Assembly (NCBI GenBank): GCA_030428695.1
Contig: JAUIEM010000378.1
Coordinates: 1 to 9,876 of the forward strand
DNA: 9,876 nucleotides
Direction of reading: 5' to 3'
Source: a bacterium
GTDB lineage: Bacteria > Planctomycetota > J058 > JAJDCP01
Positions 1-6,302 of this stretch are shown one piece after another; position 1 is the stretch's first letter; every line of letters begins with the position of its first letter. The notes under the pieces are model-generated. The model was not told the DNA's origin and searched no databases. It saw only the letters and a program-made list of their open reading frames with translations. Position numbers and translations under genes: made by a program.

Positions 1-605
1 AACCCGCTCGGGGTCGCGAGGACCACGAGGTCGGCGTCCGACCCCGCGAGCAGCTCATCGAGCGACCCGAACCCCTTCGCCCCGGTCCGCTCGACCGCTT
101 CCCCCAGCCGGGTGGCATCGGTGTCACAGACGGCCACGAGCTCGCAATCGTCCGGGTGGACGGCGAATGCCTCGAGGTGCCGGTCGGCGCGCACCTGGAG
201 CATGTCCTTCCCCCGCGGCTCGCCCTCGAGGCGGAAGCTGCCGTCCGCGGCGCTGACCGTGCTCAGTCGATGCATCACCAGCTCGAGCTCGACGCCCGCG
301 ACGGGCCCATCCGCGTCGCGGACCGTGCCGCGCAGCAGCGCGGGCGGAGCGAGCGCTGCCTCGACCTCGACGGCGGGAGAGTCCGCCGCGATCCCGCTCT
401 GTACGGCGGGGACGGGCGCCGGAGCGGCAGCCGGAGGCTCGACGGGCGCGGGCTCCGGCTCCGGCACCGCTTCCGGTGCCTCGACGGGTGCAGGTGCCGT
501 CTCCGTCTCTGGCGGCGGGCCGTTCCGATCATCCCGCAACACGACGATCGCGGCGAGGCAGAGGAGGGCCAGCACGACCCCGATCAGCCACTCTTTTCCC
601 TTCAA
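1..605 (-). CDS. Membrane-anchored carboxypeptidase-regulatory-like protein running into a Gfo/Idh/MocA fragment; partial, possibly chimeric
   Basis: The frame starts at TTG (603-605) and leaves the window at base 1 after 201 codons, so the C-terminus is missing. Residues about 5-23 form one hydrophobic segment (WLIGVVLALLCLAAIVVL), a signal anchor. Residues about 25-90 are a Pro/Glu/Ala-rich linker with PEPEPAPVEPP. Residues about 96-141 look like a carboxypeptidase-regulatory-like beta domain (GTVRDADGPVAGVELEL, then DGSFRLEG and LQVRAD). From residue 142 the text changes to a Gfo/Idh/MocA oxidoreductase: RHLEAFAVHPD, ELVAVCDTD, GFGSLDELLAGSDADLVVLA. The glycine-rich GxGxxG NAD-binding strand that should precede RHLEAF is absent. 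The domain calls are recognition by eye; the chimera is inference. It is preceded by its own gap and repeat element, so it is probably a separate transcription unit from the minus-strand genes upstream. Confidence 0.7.
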   Translation of the reverse strand, partial: MKGKEWLIGVVLALLCLAAIVVLRDDRNGPPPETETAPAPVEAPEAVPEPEPAPVEPPAAAPAPVPAVQSGIAADSPAVEVEAALAPPALLRGTVRDADGPVAGVELELVMHRLSTVSAADGSFRLEGEPRGKDMLQVRADRHLEAFAVHPDDCELVAVCDTDATRLGEAVERTGAKGFGSLDELLAGSDADLVVLATPSG

Positions 606-612
606 TGACGTT

Positions 613-618
613 CCTCCT
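613..618 (-). promoter_or_regulatory. Ribosome binding site deciding the TTG start of the leftmost gene
   Basis: The minus strand reads AGGAGG at 618-613, seven bases before TTG at 605-603. No ATG or GTG in this frame gives a start that keeps the hydrophobic anchor, so this perfect Shine-Dalgarno site supports the TTG start. Confidence 0.65.
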
Positions 619-620
619 GG

Positions 621-745
621 CAGGGGCGGCGTCCTCCGTGGCGGCTCCGCTGCCCCGAAAGACGATGGCAGGCCGGGCTCCCTCCGCGCAATGGCGCAAG
701 CGCCGTCGCCCCCCGCCTTTTCCGCTGCCGGCACCGCCTTGCGTG
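621..745. repeat. Dispersed hairpin-rich intergenic repeat, copy 1 (diverged)
   Basis: This stretch aligns over about 110 bases with 7386-7510, in the same orientation, with small gaps and roughly three quarters identity by eye. The best block is 684-709 against 7441-7466, with 25 of 26 bases identical. That block contains GGCGC-AA-GCGCC (693-704). The single difference (T692 for C) keeps a G-U pair with G705, as expected if an RNA hairpin were conserved. The outer hairpin (about 631-663) is much more degraded than in the other copy. No protein frame fits the stretch. It lies just upstream of the TTG-start gene, inside the gene-free stretch 606-952. Confidence 0.65.
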
Positions 746-906
746 CCGCGCAAATGATGCTCCAAACGTCCCGGAACCCCGACAGACCGCGGAAGTATGC
801 ACGCGAGGCCGATCGACAGCCGTCGAGCGTCGACGCAGGCGCGCCCGCCGGGACGCAATGGGCCGTATGAACGTGTGATGGGACGCAATCGGGCGCCGGG
901 ATGGCA
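746..906. other. Gene-free stretch between repeat copy 1 and terminator-like hairpin
   Basis: Together with the repeat and hairpin beside it, this makes up a gap of about 350 bases between the TTG-start gene and the selenoprotein-like gene. I see no convincing gene or promoter boxes. A 10-base direct repeat GGGACGCAAT occurs at 850-859 and 880-889, a spacing of 30. The promoter of the leftmost gene should lie somewhere in this gap. Confidence 0.4.
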
Positions 907-930
907 GAGGGCGGGGTCGGCCCCGCCCTT
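907..930 (-). terminator. GC-rich hairpin downstream of the selenoprotein-like gene
   Basis: GGGCGGGG (909-916) and CCCCGCCC (921-928) form a perfect 8-bp stem with a 4-base loop. A908-T929 extends it by one pair. It sits about 25 bases past the stop codon at 953-955 on the minus strand. No T-run follows, so intrinsic termination would be weak; it may equally stabilise the 3' end of the mRNA. Confidence 0.45.
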
Positions 931-952
931 CACGCCCGCCGTCTGGTCCGGC

Positions 953-1795
953 TCAGCGCAGCAGCTGCGCCGCCTCCTGCGGAACCTCCGGAGCCTCGAG
1001 CGCGTCGAAGTCCGAGAGCGCGTAGCGCAGGTTCATCACGATGTGGTGCGGGTTGGAGAGGGCTTCGACGGGGTCGGTGCCCCCGTAGCACTTGCAGGCC
1101 AGGGTCAGTTGCATGTCGATGGCCGTGATGCGGCCGTCGGCGTCGAGAGACAGGTCATACCGGACCGCGCCGAGGCGCTTGTCGGCGAGACCCACAATCT
1201 GCGGTACCGTCAGACTGACGGTGGCGGCCGCGCCTCAGCAGCCCCCTCCGCCCGACTGGGCGCCCTGGGTCTGGCTGTTCTGCGGGCTCTCCGCGAAGCA
1301 GCCGGACTGCTGGAACTCGTTGAACAGCGCGACGGCGAGCTTCGACGTGCCCTCGACCCGGATGCGCTCGCCTTCGTCGAGCCAGACCGCCGACTTCTTC
1401 AGGGCGGCCGCCTCGTTGAGCACGCGCGAGACCGGCAGGAACAGCCGCTCGGGGATGCGCTGGGACGGCAGGGCCGCGCTCAGCATGATCCAACGATCGC
1501 CGTTGTCGATCGTGCCGTTGTCGGCTCCGTCGACGCGGAAGGCGTCGATCGGCGCGTCGATCGCGGTCAGGCGACCGTAGGTGCGGGCTTCGACCGTCGC
1601 CTGGACGTGGCGCTCGATCAGCTCGTGCTCAGGACCGTTGGCGAAGCCGCCGACCGCCTCGAAGCCGACCCGGAAGTTGTCGGTCTTCAGGGTCGTCTTG
1701 ACGGCCTTCTTGAGCACCCTGCCCGGGTCCCCGTCCGCCACGCAGGTCCCGATCAGGACCGCGCAGAACACGAGAATCGTGCGTTGATGGCGCAT
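953..1795 (-). CDS. Candidate selenoprotein: exported protein of unknown function with in-frame UGA (Sec187) in a Gly-Cys-Sec-Gly motif
   Basis: ATG at 1793-1795 follows AAGGAGG with a 4-base gap. The frame runs 186 codons to TGA (1235-1237), then continues for 93 more codons without a stop to a final TGA (953-955), giving 280 residues. Codon choice downstream of the first TGA stays strongly GC-ending and the translation is protein-like (VRYDLSLDADGRITAIDM). Residues 1-20 are a signal peptide; C18 (LIGTC) might be a weak lipobox. The body alternates beta-type segments and vaguely resembles LolA/LppX-type lipoproteins, but I recognise no family. Cysteines lie at 166, 186, 234 and 236 (CKC); UGA falls at 187, directly after Cys186 and before Gly188. 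A SECIS-like hairpin lies at the right distance. It is 141 bases downstream of the ACP-FAAL-PlsC gene on the same strand, so cotranscription is possible. Alternatives are a nonsense mutation, a sequencing error, or a true 186-aa protein with a decayed tail. Confidence 0.72.
1201..1231 (-). promoter_or_regulatory. Candidate bacterial SECIS element behind UGA 1235-1237
   Basis: On the minus-strand mRNA the upper stem is ACCGUCA-GUC-UGACGGU (1222-1206): seven perfect pairs with loop GUC, or six pairs with loop AGUCU. A lower stem GCGG (1231-1228) with CCGC (1204-1201) can close it across an asymmetric internal loop. There are 19 bases between UGA and the 3-base loop, or 18 to the AGUCU loop. The known bacterial SECIS pattern is a short stem-loop with G in the first loop positions, about 16-37 bases after UGA. 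The E. coli fdhF element has its AGGUCU loop 17 bases after UGA. The match is read by eye, and SelB binding is inferred. Confidence 0.68.
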
Positions 1796-1936
1796 GGTTC
1801 CTCCTTGTCTGGCCCGCGTGCGCGGGGGAGCTGCGCGGGCACCGTCGCCGCGCGTGATGAGATCGCTACGGGAGGATGACGAAGCCGCAGGGCAGATTCC
1901 TGCGAGAATTCCGGAGTTTTCGAGGAGTGCGGTCCC
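1796..1936 (-). other. Spacer between ACP-FAAL-PlsC gene and selenoprotein-like gene
   Basis: The 141-base gap separates two genes on the same strand. It contains a small inverted repeat CCCGCG-TG-CGCGGG at 1813-1826, just upstream of the AAGGAGG site (1800-1806). I see no clear terminator after the upstream gene and no clear promoter boxes, so the two genes could be one transcript. Confidence 0.35.
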
Positions 1937-4786
1937 TCAGCTCGCGCGCTCGTCCTCCGGCCAGGGGATCGCGATGCTCGTGATGTCGAGCAGCGGCTCC
2001 CCGCTCGCCTCGGCCAGGGCGGCCCGCACCTCGTCCCGCTGGGCGGCGACGTCCCGCAGGCTCGGCGAGCTCAGGGGCGGCCGGGTCTCGAGCACGACCA
2101 CCTCGATGCGGCCCCAGCGCAGCCGGCTCCAGTCGCTGCGGAAGACGTCGCGCACCCCGCGCAGGGCGATCGGCACCACCGGCAGCCGCTTCTCCGCCGC
2201 GAGCCGGAAGGCGCCGAGGCGGAAGGGCCGGACGCCCTTGGCCTCAACGAAGGTGCCCTCCGGGAAGATGTGCACCGGCCAGCCGGCGTCGAGCTCGGCG
2301 GCCGCCTTGTCGTAGCTGGCCAGGGAGCTGCGTCCGGCCGCGCGCTCGATCGGCACGCAGCCGAGGCGCTTGAACACGGTGCCGAACAGAGTCCAGGAGA
2401 AGGTCTCCGCCTTCGGCGTGTACAGGAGCGGCCGGTCGAGCGTCATCATCAGATAGAACGGGTCGAGGTAGGTGCCGTGGTTGCTGACCACCACGACCGG
2501 TCCATCGGGCAGCGCGGCGCCGCTCTTCCGGACCGGGATGCCGGCGAGGAAGAAGACCGTCTTCGCCCCCGCCCGCGCGACCTTCCAGGCCGCGCGCCGG
2601 CTGCGGCAGAAGAGCTTGATCGCGAGCAGGAACAGCGTCATCACGACGAAGCCGACCGCGGTCGCGTAGCAGCCGTAGACGAAGCTGCCGAAGCTCTTGA
2701 GCGCGCCCCAGACCCGGGTGAAGAGCGCGCGCAGGACGATGCCGCTCAGGTCGAGCCAGGGGTGGCGCTTCTTCTCCAGTGTGCCGTCGAGGAACATCTG
2801 CCGCGTCTCGCGCCGCCGCAGCTTGCCGCTCGAGGTCTTGGGGACGGTGCCCGGCGCGACCAGCACCACGCGGTCGGCGGGGGTTCCGATCGCCTCGTGC
2901 ACCGCCGCGACCACCGCCGCCGCAAGAGCACGGTGGCGGGCTTTCGGCTGGCGGGTCTCGGCGACGACCACGATCGCCTCGCCGGTCACCTCCGAGGGCG
3001 CAGCGAAGGCGACGACGCAGCCCTTGCGGACGCCGTCGACGGTCCAGGCCGCCTGCTCGATGTCCTGCGGGTGGTAGTTCCGCCCGCCCTTGATGACCAG
3101 GTCCTTGACCCGGCCGGTGATGTAGAGCTCGCCGTCGGCCTGGTAGCCGAGGTCGCCGGTGTCGATCCAGTCATCGACGCGCACCGCCGCGGTCGCCTCT
3201 TCGCGGTTGAAGTAGCCCTGCATCGTCGACGGCCCGCGGAACAGGATACGCCCCTCCTCGCGCTCGCCGACCGGTGCGCCGCGCGGGTTCTCCGGCTCGA
3301 CCAGCTTGATCTCGTGGCCGGGCAGGGCGCTGCCGACCGAGACGAAGTGCAGGCCGGGCGCGGTCGAATCCTCCGCGCGCGGCACGGCCTTCTGGGCGCC
3401 GACGAAGGGCTCGCGCTCGATGCGGTCGAGCCGCGGGGCGCGCCCGTGGGGCGGGAAGACCAGTCCGACCGAGCTCTCCGCCATGCCGTAGACCGGCATC
3501 ATCGCCTCGCGCCGGAAGCCGTACGGCCCGAAGCGCGCGACGAAGCGGTCGATGGTCTCGGGCCGCACCGGCTCCGAGCCGTTCATCGCGACCCGCCAGG
3601 AGCTGAGGTCGAGGCCCTCGATGGCGGCGTCCTGGATCTTCCGCACGCACAGCTCGTAGCCGAAGTTCGGCGCCGGGGAGACGCTGCCGCGGAACTTGTG
3701 GAAGGCCCACAGCCAGCGCTCCGGCCGGCTGAGGAACTGCAGCGGCGACATCAGCACCAGGGGCGTGCGGTGCAGCACCGCCGACAGCCAGGAGCCGATC
3801 AGCCCCATGTCGTGGTACAGCGGCAGCCAGGAGACGCAGACATCCTCGGGCCCGAGGCCGATGCCGGCGCCGTTGGCCCGCATGTTCGCGAGCAGGTTCC
3901 GATGCCGCAGGGCGACGCCTTTGGGGTCGCCGGTGCTGCCCGAGGTGTACTGGATCAGGCCGAGGTCCTCGCCGTCGAGCCGCGCGGCTCCGAAGCCGAC
4001 GCCGCTGTCGAGGGAAGCGACGGTCGCCGCGACGGTGATGGTCTTGACCCTGTCCTTGAGCAGCCCGGCCACCGGCGCGAGCTGGCCGTCGCTGACGATC
4101 ATCCGCGCGCCGGCGTTCGACAGGATCCGCCCGTGGCGGGCGAGGTAGGGGCCGAGCTGGTCCATGCGCAAGGGCGGGTAGATCGGCACGGGCACCCCGG
4201 CGGCGCACTGCACGCCGAGGAAGCTGATGAAGAACTCGGTCGTCGACGGCAGGATCAGCGCGACCCGCTCGCCCCGCTCGAGGCCGAGGGTGGCGAGGCC
4301 GGCGGCGACGCGCAGGGCCTTCTCCCAGATCTCCGCGTAGCGCATCGCGGTGTAGCGGCCGTCCTCGCCGAGCACGTGCACCGCGGTGCGGTCGCTGTCG
4401 CGCTCGGCGCGGTAGCGGAAGACGTCGACGACGTTCCCGACCTCGTCGTCCGTCGGCACCCGCCAGGCTTCCCCGATGTCGCGCAGCACGCTGTCGTCGA
4501 GCTCGACGTCGAACACCACGCTGCCCGCCGGGGCGGCTTCGGCGACGGCCTTGAGCAGCTGGCGGGGGGTGCGGGCCGAGACCAGGGCGTCGTCGGGCAG
4601 GCGCACCGAGAAGGCGCTCTCGACCCGGGTGAACAGCTCCGCCTGCTCGAGGCTGCCGAGGCCGAGGGTCGCCTCGAAGTCGGCGTCGAGGGCGAGGGCC
4701 GCCGTCGGCACTCCGAGCTCGGTCAACAGGTCGCGGACGAGCTGGAGCATGCGGGCGGGGGCGTCGTCGGTGGCGGTGTTTTTCAC
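1937..4786 (-). CDS. ACP - fatty acyl-AMP ligase - PlsC-type acyltransferase fusion
   Basis: The chosen start is GTG at 4784-4786, giving 949 aa. Residues about 13-85 are an acyl-carrier domain with LGLGSLEQAEL; Ser45 is the expected phosphopantetheine site, but the usual Asp before it is Gly44. Residues about 110-690 are an adenylating domain of fatty acyl-AMP ligase type: YTSGSTGDPKG from 280, then WLPLYHDMGLIG, YGMAESSVGLVFPP, DWIDTGDLGY, and Lys655 in SSGKLRR. After a hydrophobic stretch (FVVMTLFLLAIKLF) comes a PlsC/LPLAT domain with the HX4D motif (His770-Asp775, NHGTYLD) and FPEGT at 841-845. By family knowledge, the middle domain activates a fatty acid as acyl-AMP and could load it on the ACP; the last domain would transfer acyl to a lysolipid or glycerol phosphate at the inner membrane. 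This parallels E. coli Aas in logic. The combined function is inferred. Confidence 0.88.
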   Translation of the reverse strand: MKNTATDDAPARMLQLVRDLLTELGVPTAALALDADFEATLGLGSLEQAELFTRVESAFSVRLPDDALVSARTPRQLLKAVAEAAPAGSVVFDVELDDSVLRDIGEAWRVPTDDEVGNVVDVFRYRAERDSDRTAVHVLGEDGRYTAMRYAEIWEKALRVAAGLATLGLERGERVALILPSTTEFFISFLGVQCAAGVPVPIYPPLRMDQLGPYLARHGRILSNAGARMIVSDGQLAPVAGLLKDRVKTITVAATVASLDSGVGFGAARLDGEDLGLIQYTSGSTGDPKGVALRHRNLLANMRANGAGIGLGPEDVCVSWLPLYHDMGLIGSWLSAVLHRTPLVLMSPLQFLSRPERWLWAFHKFRGSVSPAPNFGYELCVRKIQDAAIEGLDLSSWRVAMNGSEPVRPETIDRFVARFGPYGFRREAMMPVYGMAESSVGLVFPPHGRAPRLDRIEREPFVGAQKAVPRAEDSTAPGLHFVSVGSALPGHEIKLVEPENPRGAPVGEREEGRILFRGPSTMQGYFNREEATAAVRVDDWIDTGDLGYQADGELYITGRVKDLVIKGGRNYHPQDIEQAAWTVDGVRKGCVVAFAAPSEVTGEAIVVVAETRQPKARHRALAAAVVAAVHEAIGTPADRVVLVAPGTVPKTSSGKLRRRETRQMFLDGTLEKKRHPWLDLSGIVLRALFTRVWGALKSFGSFVYGCYATAVGFVVMTLFLLAIKLFCRSRRAAWKVARAGAKTVFFLAGIPVRKSGAALPDGPVVVVSNHGTYLDPFYLMMTLDRPLLYTPKAETFSWTLFGTVFKRLGCVPIERAAGRSSLASYDKAAAELDAGWPVHIFPEGTFVEAKGVRPFRLGAFRLAAEKRLPVVPIALRGVRDVFRSDWSRLRWGRIEVVVLETRPPLSSPSLRDVAAQRDEVRAALAEASGEPLLDITSIAIPWPEDERAS

Positions 4787-4793
4787 GGCAGGA

Positions 4794-4797
4794 TCCT
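4794..4797 (-). promoter_or_regulatory. Ribosome binding site supporting the GTG start at 4786
   Basis: The minus strand reads AGGA at 4797-4794, seven bases before GTG 4786-4784. The frame stays open to an upstream GTG at 4897, but those 37 extra residues (MHTKGKKGYRSRPRTASSPG and so on) are low-complexity and unlike an ACP N-terminus. ATG 4750 lacks a Shine-Dalgarno site and would start right at the first ACP helix. Confidence 0.5.
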
Positions 4798-5015
4798 GAT
4801 CATCGGATGTCGAGGTTTGAACATGTGCTGTCCAGGCTCCCGGCGATGACGCGGTGCGCGGGCGGGAGCGGTAGCCCTTCTTCCCCTTTGTATGCACATC
4901 GCGGGCCGAAGGCCAGAGAGGGGTCTGGTTTCTCCTGCGTCACACCGGGGGAGGGGCGGCGGGACGCCGAACCGGTTGACGCCGCGGCGCATCCCTGCCA
5001 TCCCTGAGCGAAAAG
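4798..5015. promoter_or_regulatory. Divergent intergenic control region
   Basis: This gap separates the ACP-FAAL-PlsC gene (leftward) from the zinc-ribbon scramblase-like gene (rightward), so it must hold both promoters if each gene is transcribed from here. A TTGACG is present at 4976-4981 on the plus strand, but nothing like TATAAT lies 17 bases further on. I cannot assign promoter boxes with confidence. Confidence 0.3.
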
Positions 5016-5027
5016 GGGGGAGACGAG

Positions 5028-5858
5028 ATGGCGAGAGCAGCCCAGCGCTGTCCGGCTTGCGGGATGAAGCAGGAACGGCGGCGCTTCTGCCGCGACTGCG
5101 GCGAGCCCCTGTCCGAGCCGAACGAGGAGCGGCGCGCGAGCCACGGCGGCAGCTACGGACGCAGCGGGCCGGCCCGGCGCGAGCCCGACGAGGGCCAGGT
5201 CTACCGCGACAGCCGGCCCGGCGACGCGGCGCTCGAGCCCCTCGCGGACGTCGTCGAGAACGCGCCGCTGTTCATGAAGCAGTACTACAAGCACTGGTGG
5301 GAGATCCTGTTCGACTGGGAGCAGGCCAACGAGTACACCCTGACCGCCGGCAACCGCCCCGCGGGCGTGGTGCTCGAGTCGGGCGGCGGCTTCCTGCGCG
5401 CCCTGGCCCGGGTGATGCTCGGCTCGCACCGGCCCTTCGATGTCGAGGTGTTCAACAACCGCAGCCAGCTCGCCCTGACCCTGTCCCGGAAGTTCTTCTT
5501 CTTCTTCTCGGACATGACGGTGACCGGCGGCGACGGGCGGATCATCGGCCGGGTGCAGCGGCGCTTCTCGATCATCTACAAACAGTTCTCGCTGTACGAC
5601 GCGAGCGGGCGTCTGTTCGCCGAGATCAAGAGCCCCTTCTGGCGGCTATGGGCCTTCCCGATCGTCGACGTCGAGGGGCGCGAGGTCGGCCGCATCAGCA
5701 AGAAGTGGTCGGGGCTCTTCAAGGAGATGTTCACCGACGCCGACAACTTCCTGATCGACTTCGGCAACCGGGACTGGACGCTCGAGCAGCGGGGGGTGAT
5801 CCTCGCCGCGGCGGTCGCGATCGACTTCGACTTCTTCGAGAACAACCATAAGAGCTAG
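5028..5858 (+). CDS. Zinc-ribbon plus phospholipid-scramblase/LURP-one-like (Tubby-fold) protein
   Basis: ATG 5028 follows GGGGGAG, about five bases upstream. The product is 276 aa. Residues 8-24 form a short zinc ribbon, CPACG then CRDCGEPL (Cys8, 11, 21, 24). Residues about 30-70 are a charged Gly/Arg-rich linker. Residues about 80-270 resemble the scramblase/LURP-one-related beta barrel: repeated short beta strands such as FDVEVFNN, LALTLSRKFFFFFSDMTV, IIGRVQRRFSIIYKQFSLYD, EIKSPFWRLWAFPIVD and VGRISKKWSGLFKEMFTDAD, with a hydrophobic C-terminal strand GVILAAAVAIDFDFF. No signal peptide is visible. Family members bind or perturb membranes in some organisms, but bacterial members lack a settled function, so lipid handling here is inference. 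It is divergent from the ACP-FAAL-PlsC gene and ends at a two-way hairpin. Confidence 0.85.
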   Translation: MARAAQRCPACGMKQERRRFCRDCGEPLSEPNEERRASHGGSYGRSGPARREPDEGQVYRDSRPGDAALEPLADVVENAPLFMKQYYKHWWEILFDWEQANEYTLTAGNRPAGVVLESGGGFLRALARVMLGSHRPFDVEVFNNRSQLALTLSRKFFFFFSDMTVTGGDGRIIGRVQRRFSIIYKQFSLYDASGRLFAEIKSPFWRLWAFPIVDVEGREVGRISKKWSGLFKEMFTDADNFLIDFGNRDWTLEQRGVILAAAVAIDFDFFENNHKS

Positions 5859-5866
5859 CCCACTGC

Positions 5867-5894
5867 GGCGTTGATTGGTGGTGCAATCAACGCC
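5867..5894. terminator. Bidirectional terminator-like hairpin between convergent genes
   Basis: GGCGTTGATTG (5867-5877) and CAATCAACGCC (5884-5894) form a perfect 11-bp stem with a 6-base loop. It begins nine bases after the stop of the scramblase-like gene. From the other side, the TGA of the minus-strand remnant (5889-5887) is inside the stem. No U-run follows on either strand, so efficiency is uncertain, but the position between convergent genes fits termination for both. Confidence 0.65.
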
Positions 5895-6246
5895 TGTCCA
5901 GGGTCCACACGTCGGAGAGGAACATCGGGTGCACGAAGGTCTCGTGGCCGCTGAAGGCGTCATAGCAGGAGATTTGCGCCTCGTGGCTGGTCGGGTGGAC
6001 CTCGACCAACAGGAGCTCGAGCCCGCCGTCCCTGTCGCTGTCGATCGGGCCGAAGAGTCCGGGAGCCTGCTCGCGCAGCACGACCTCGACCCGGCTCAGG
6101 GAGGGTCCGACGCGGGTGCGGACGATGTAGCTGACGCCGTCGAGGTAGTCGATGCCGTAGGCGTAGCTGCCCGCCTGGCCGGACAGCGGGGTCGCGCGTT
6201 CGAGCAGAGCGCGCCGTGACGCGGAACGGGCTTTCCCGGAGGATTT
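5887..6246 (-). pseudogene. N-terminally broken gene remnant with FG-GAP-like Asp-rich motif
   Basis: An open frame of 119 codons ends at TGA 5887-5889. It reads like real protein: ALLERATPLSGQAGSYAYGI, DYLDGVSYIVRTRVGPSLS, PIDSDRDGGLELLLVEVHP, FSGHETFVHPMFLSDVWTL. The DSDRDGGLELL piece resembles FG-GAP/VCBS-type calcium-binding repeats. A TAG at 6247-6249 blocks the frame upstream. No ATG or TTG follows it; the first GTG (6079-6081) falls in the middle of the domain. Just upstream another frame reads VEILRESPFRVTARSA, which would join naturally to ALLERATPLS with a frameshift near 6200-6210. The likely picture is a decayed or frameshifted gene lying directly behind the polyferredoxin gene. 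A start at GTG 6081 (65 codons) is the alternative; a sequencing error is also possible. Confidence 0.55.
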
Positions 6247-6302
6247 CTACCTGCGCGCCCAAGGCACGGCCGCCGAAGCCGGTGCCAGACGGCGCGGGGC
6301 GC

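Noticed and set aside
953..1195. Separate 80-codon gene with GTG start at 1195
   Set aside because: No SD site before GTG 1195, no independent domain start, and the frame is continuous with the upstream coding stretch except for the single UGA.
797..1879. 360-codon open frame on the plus strand
   Set aside because: Antisense to the selenoprotein-like gene; runs through the hairpin region, no start signal and no domain-like text.
2270..4849. 859-codon open frame on the plus strand
   Set aside because: It is antisense to the ACP-FAAL-PlsC gene, which has many clear motifs. The translation is Arg/Asp/Gly-rich text produced by GC3 bias on the other strand.
4787..4897. GTG start at 4897 for the ACP-FAAL-PlsC gene
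   Set aside because: The added 37 residues look like translated intergenic DNA. GTG 4786 has AGGA seven bases upstream.
6247..6249. In-frame TAG ahead of the broken gene as pyrrolysine or suppressed stop
   Set aside because: Text upstream of TAG in that frame (APRRLAPASAAVPWARR) is not protein-like, while a different frame continues the protein. A frameshift explains it better than recoding.
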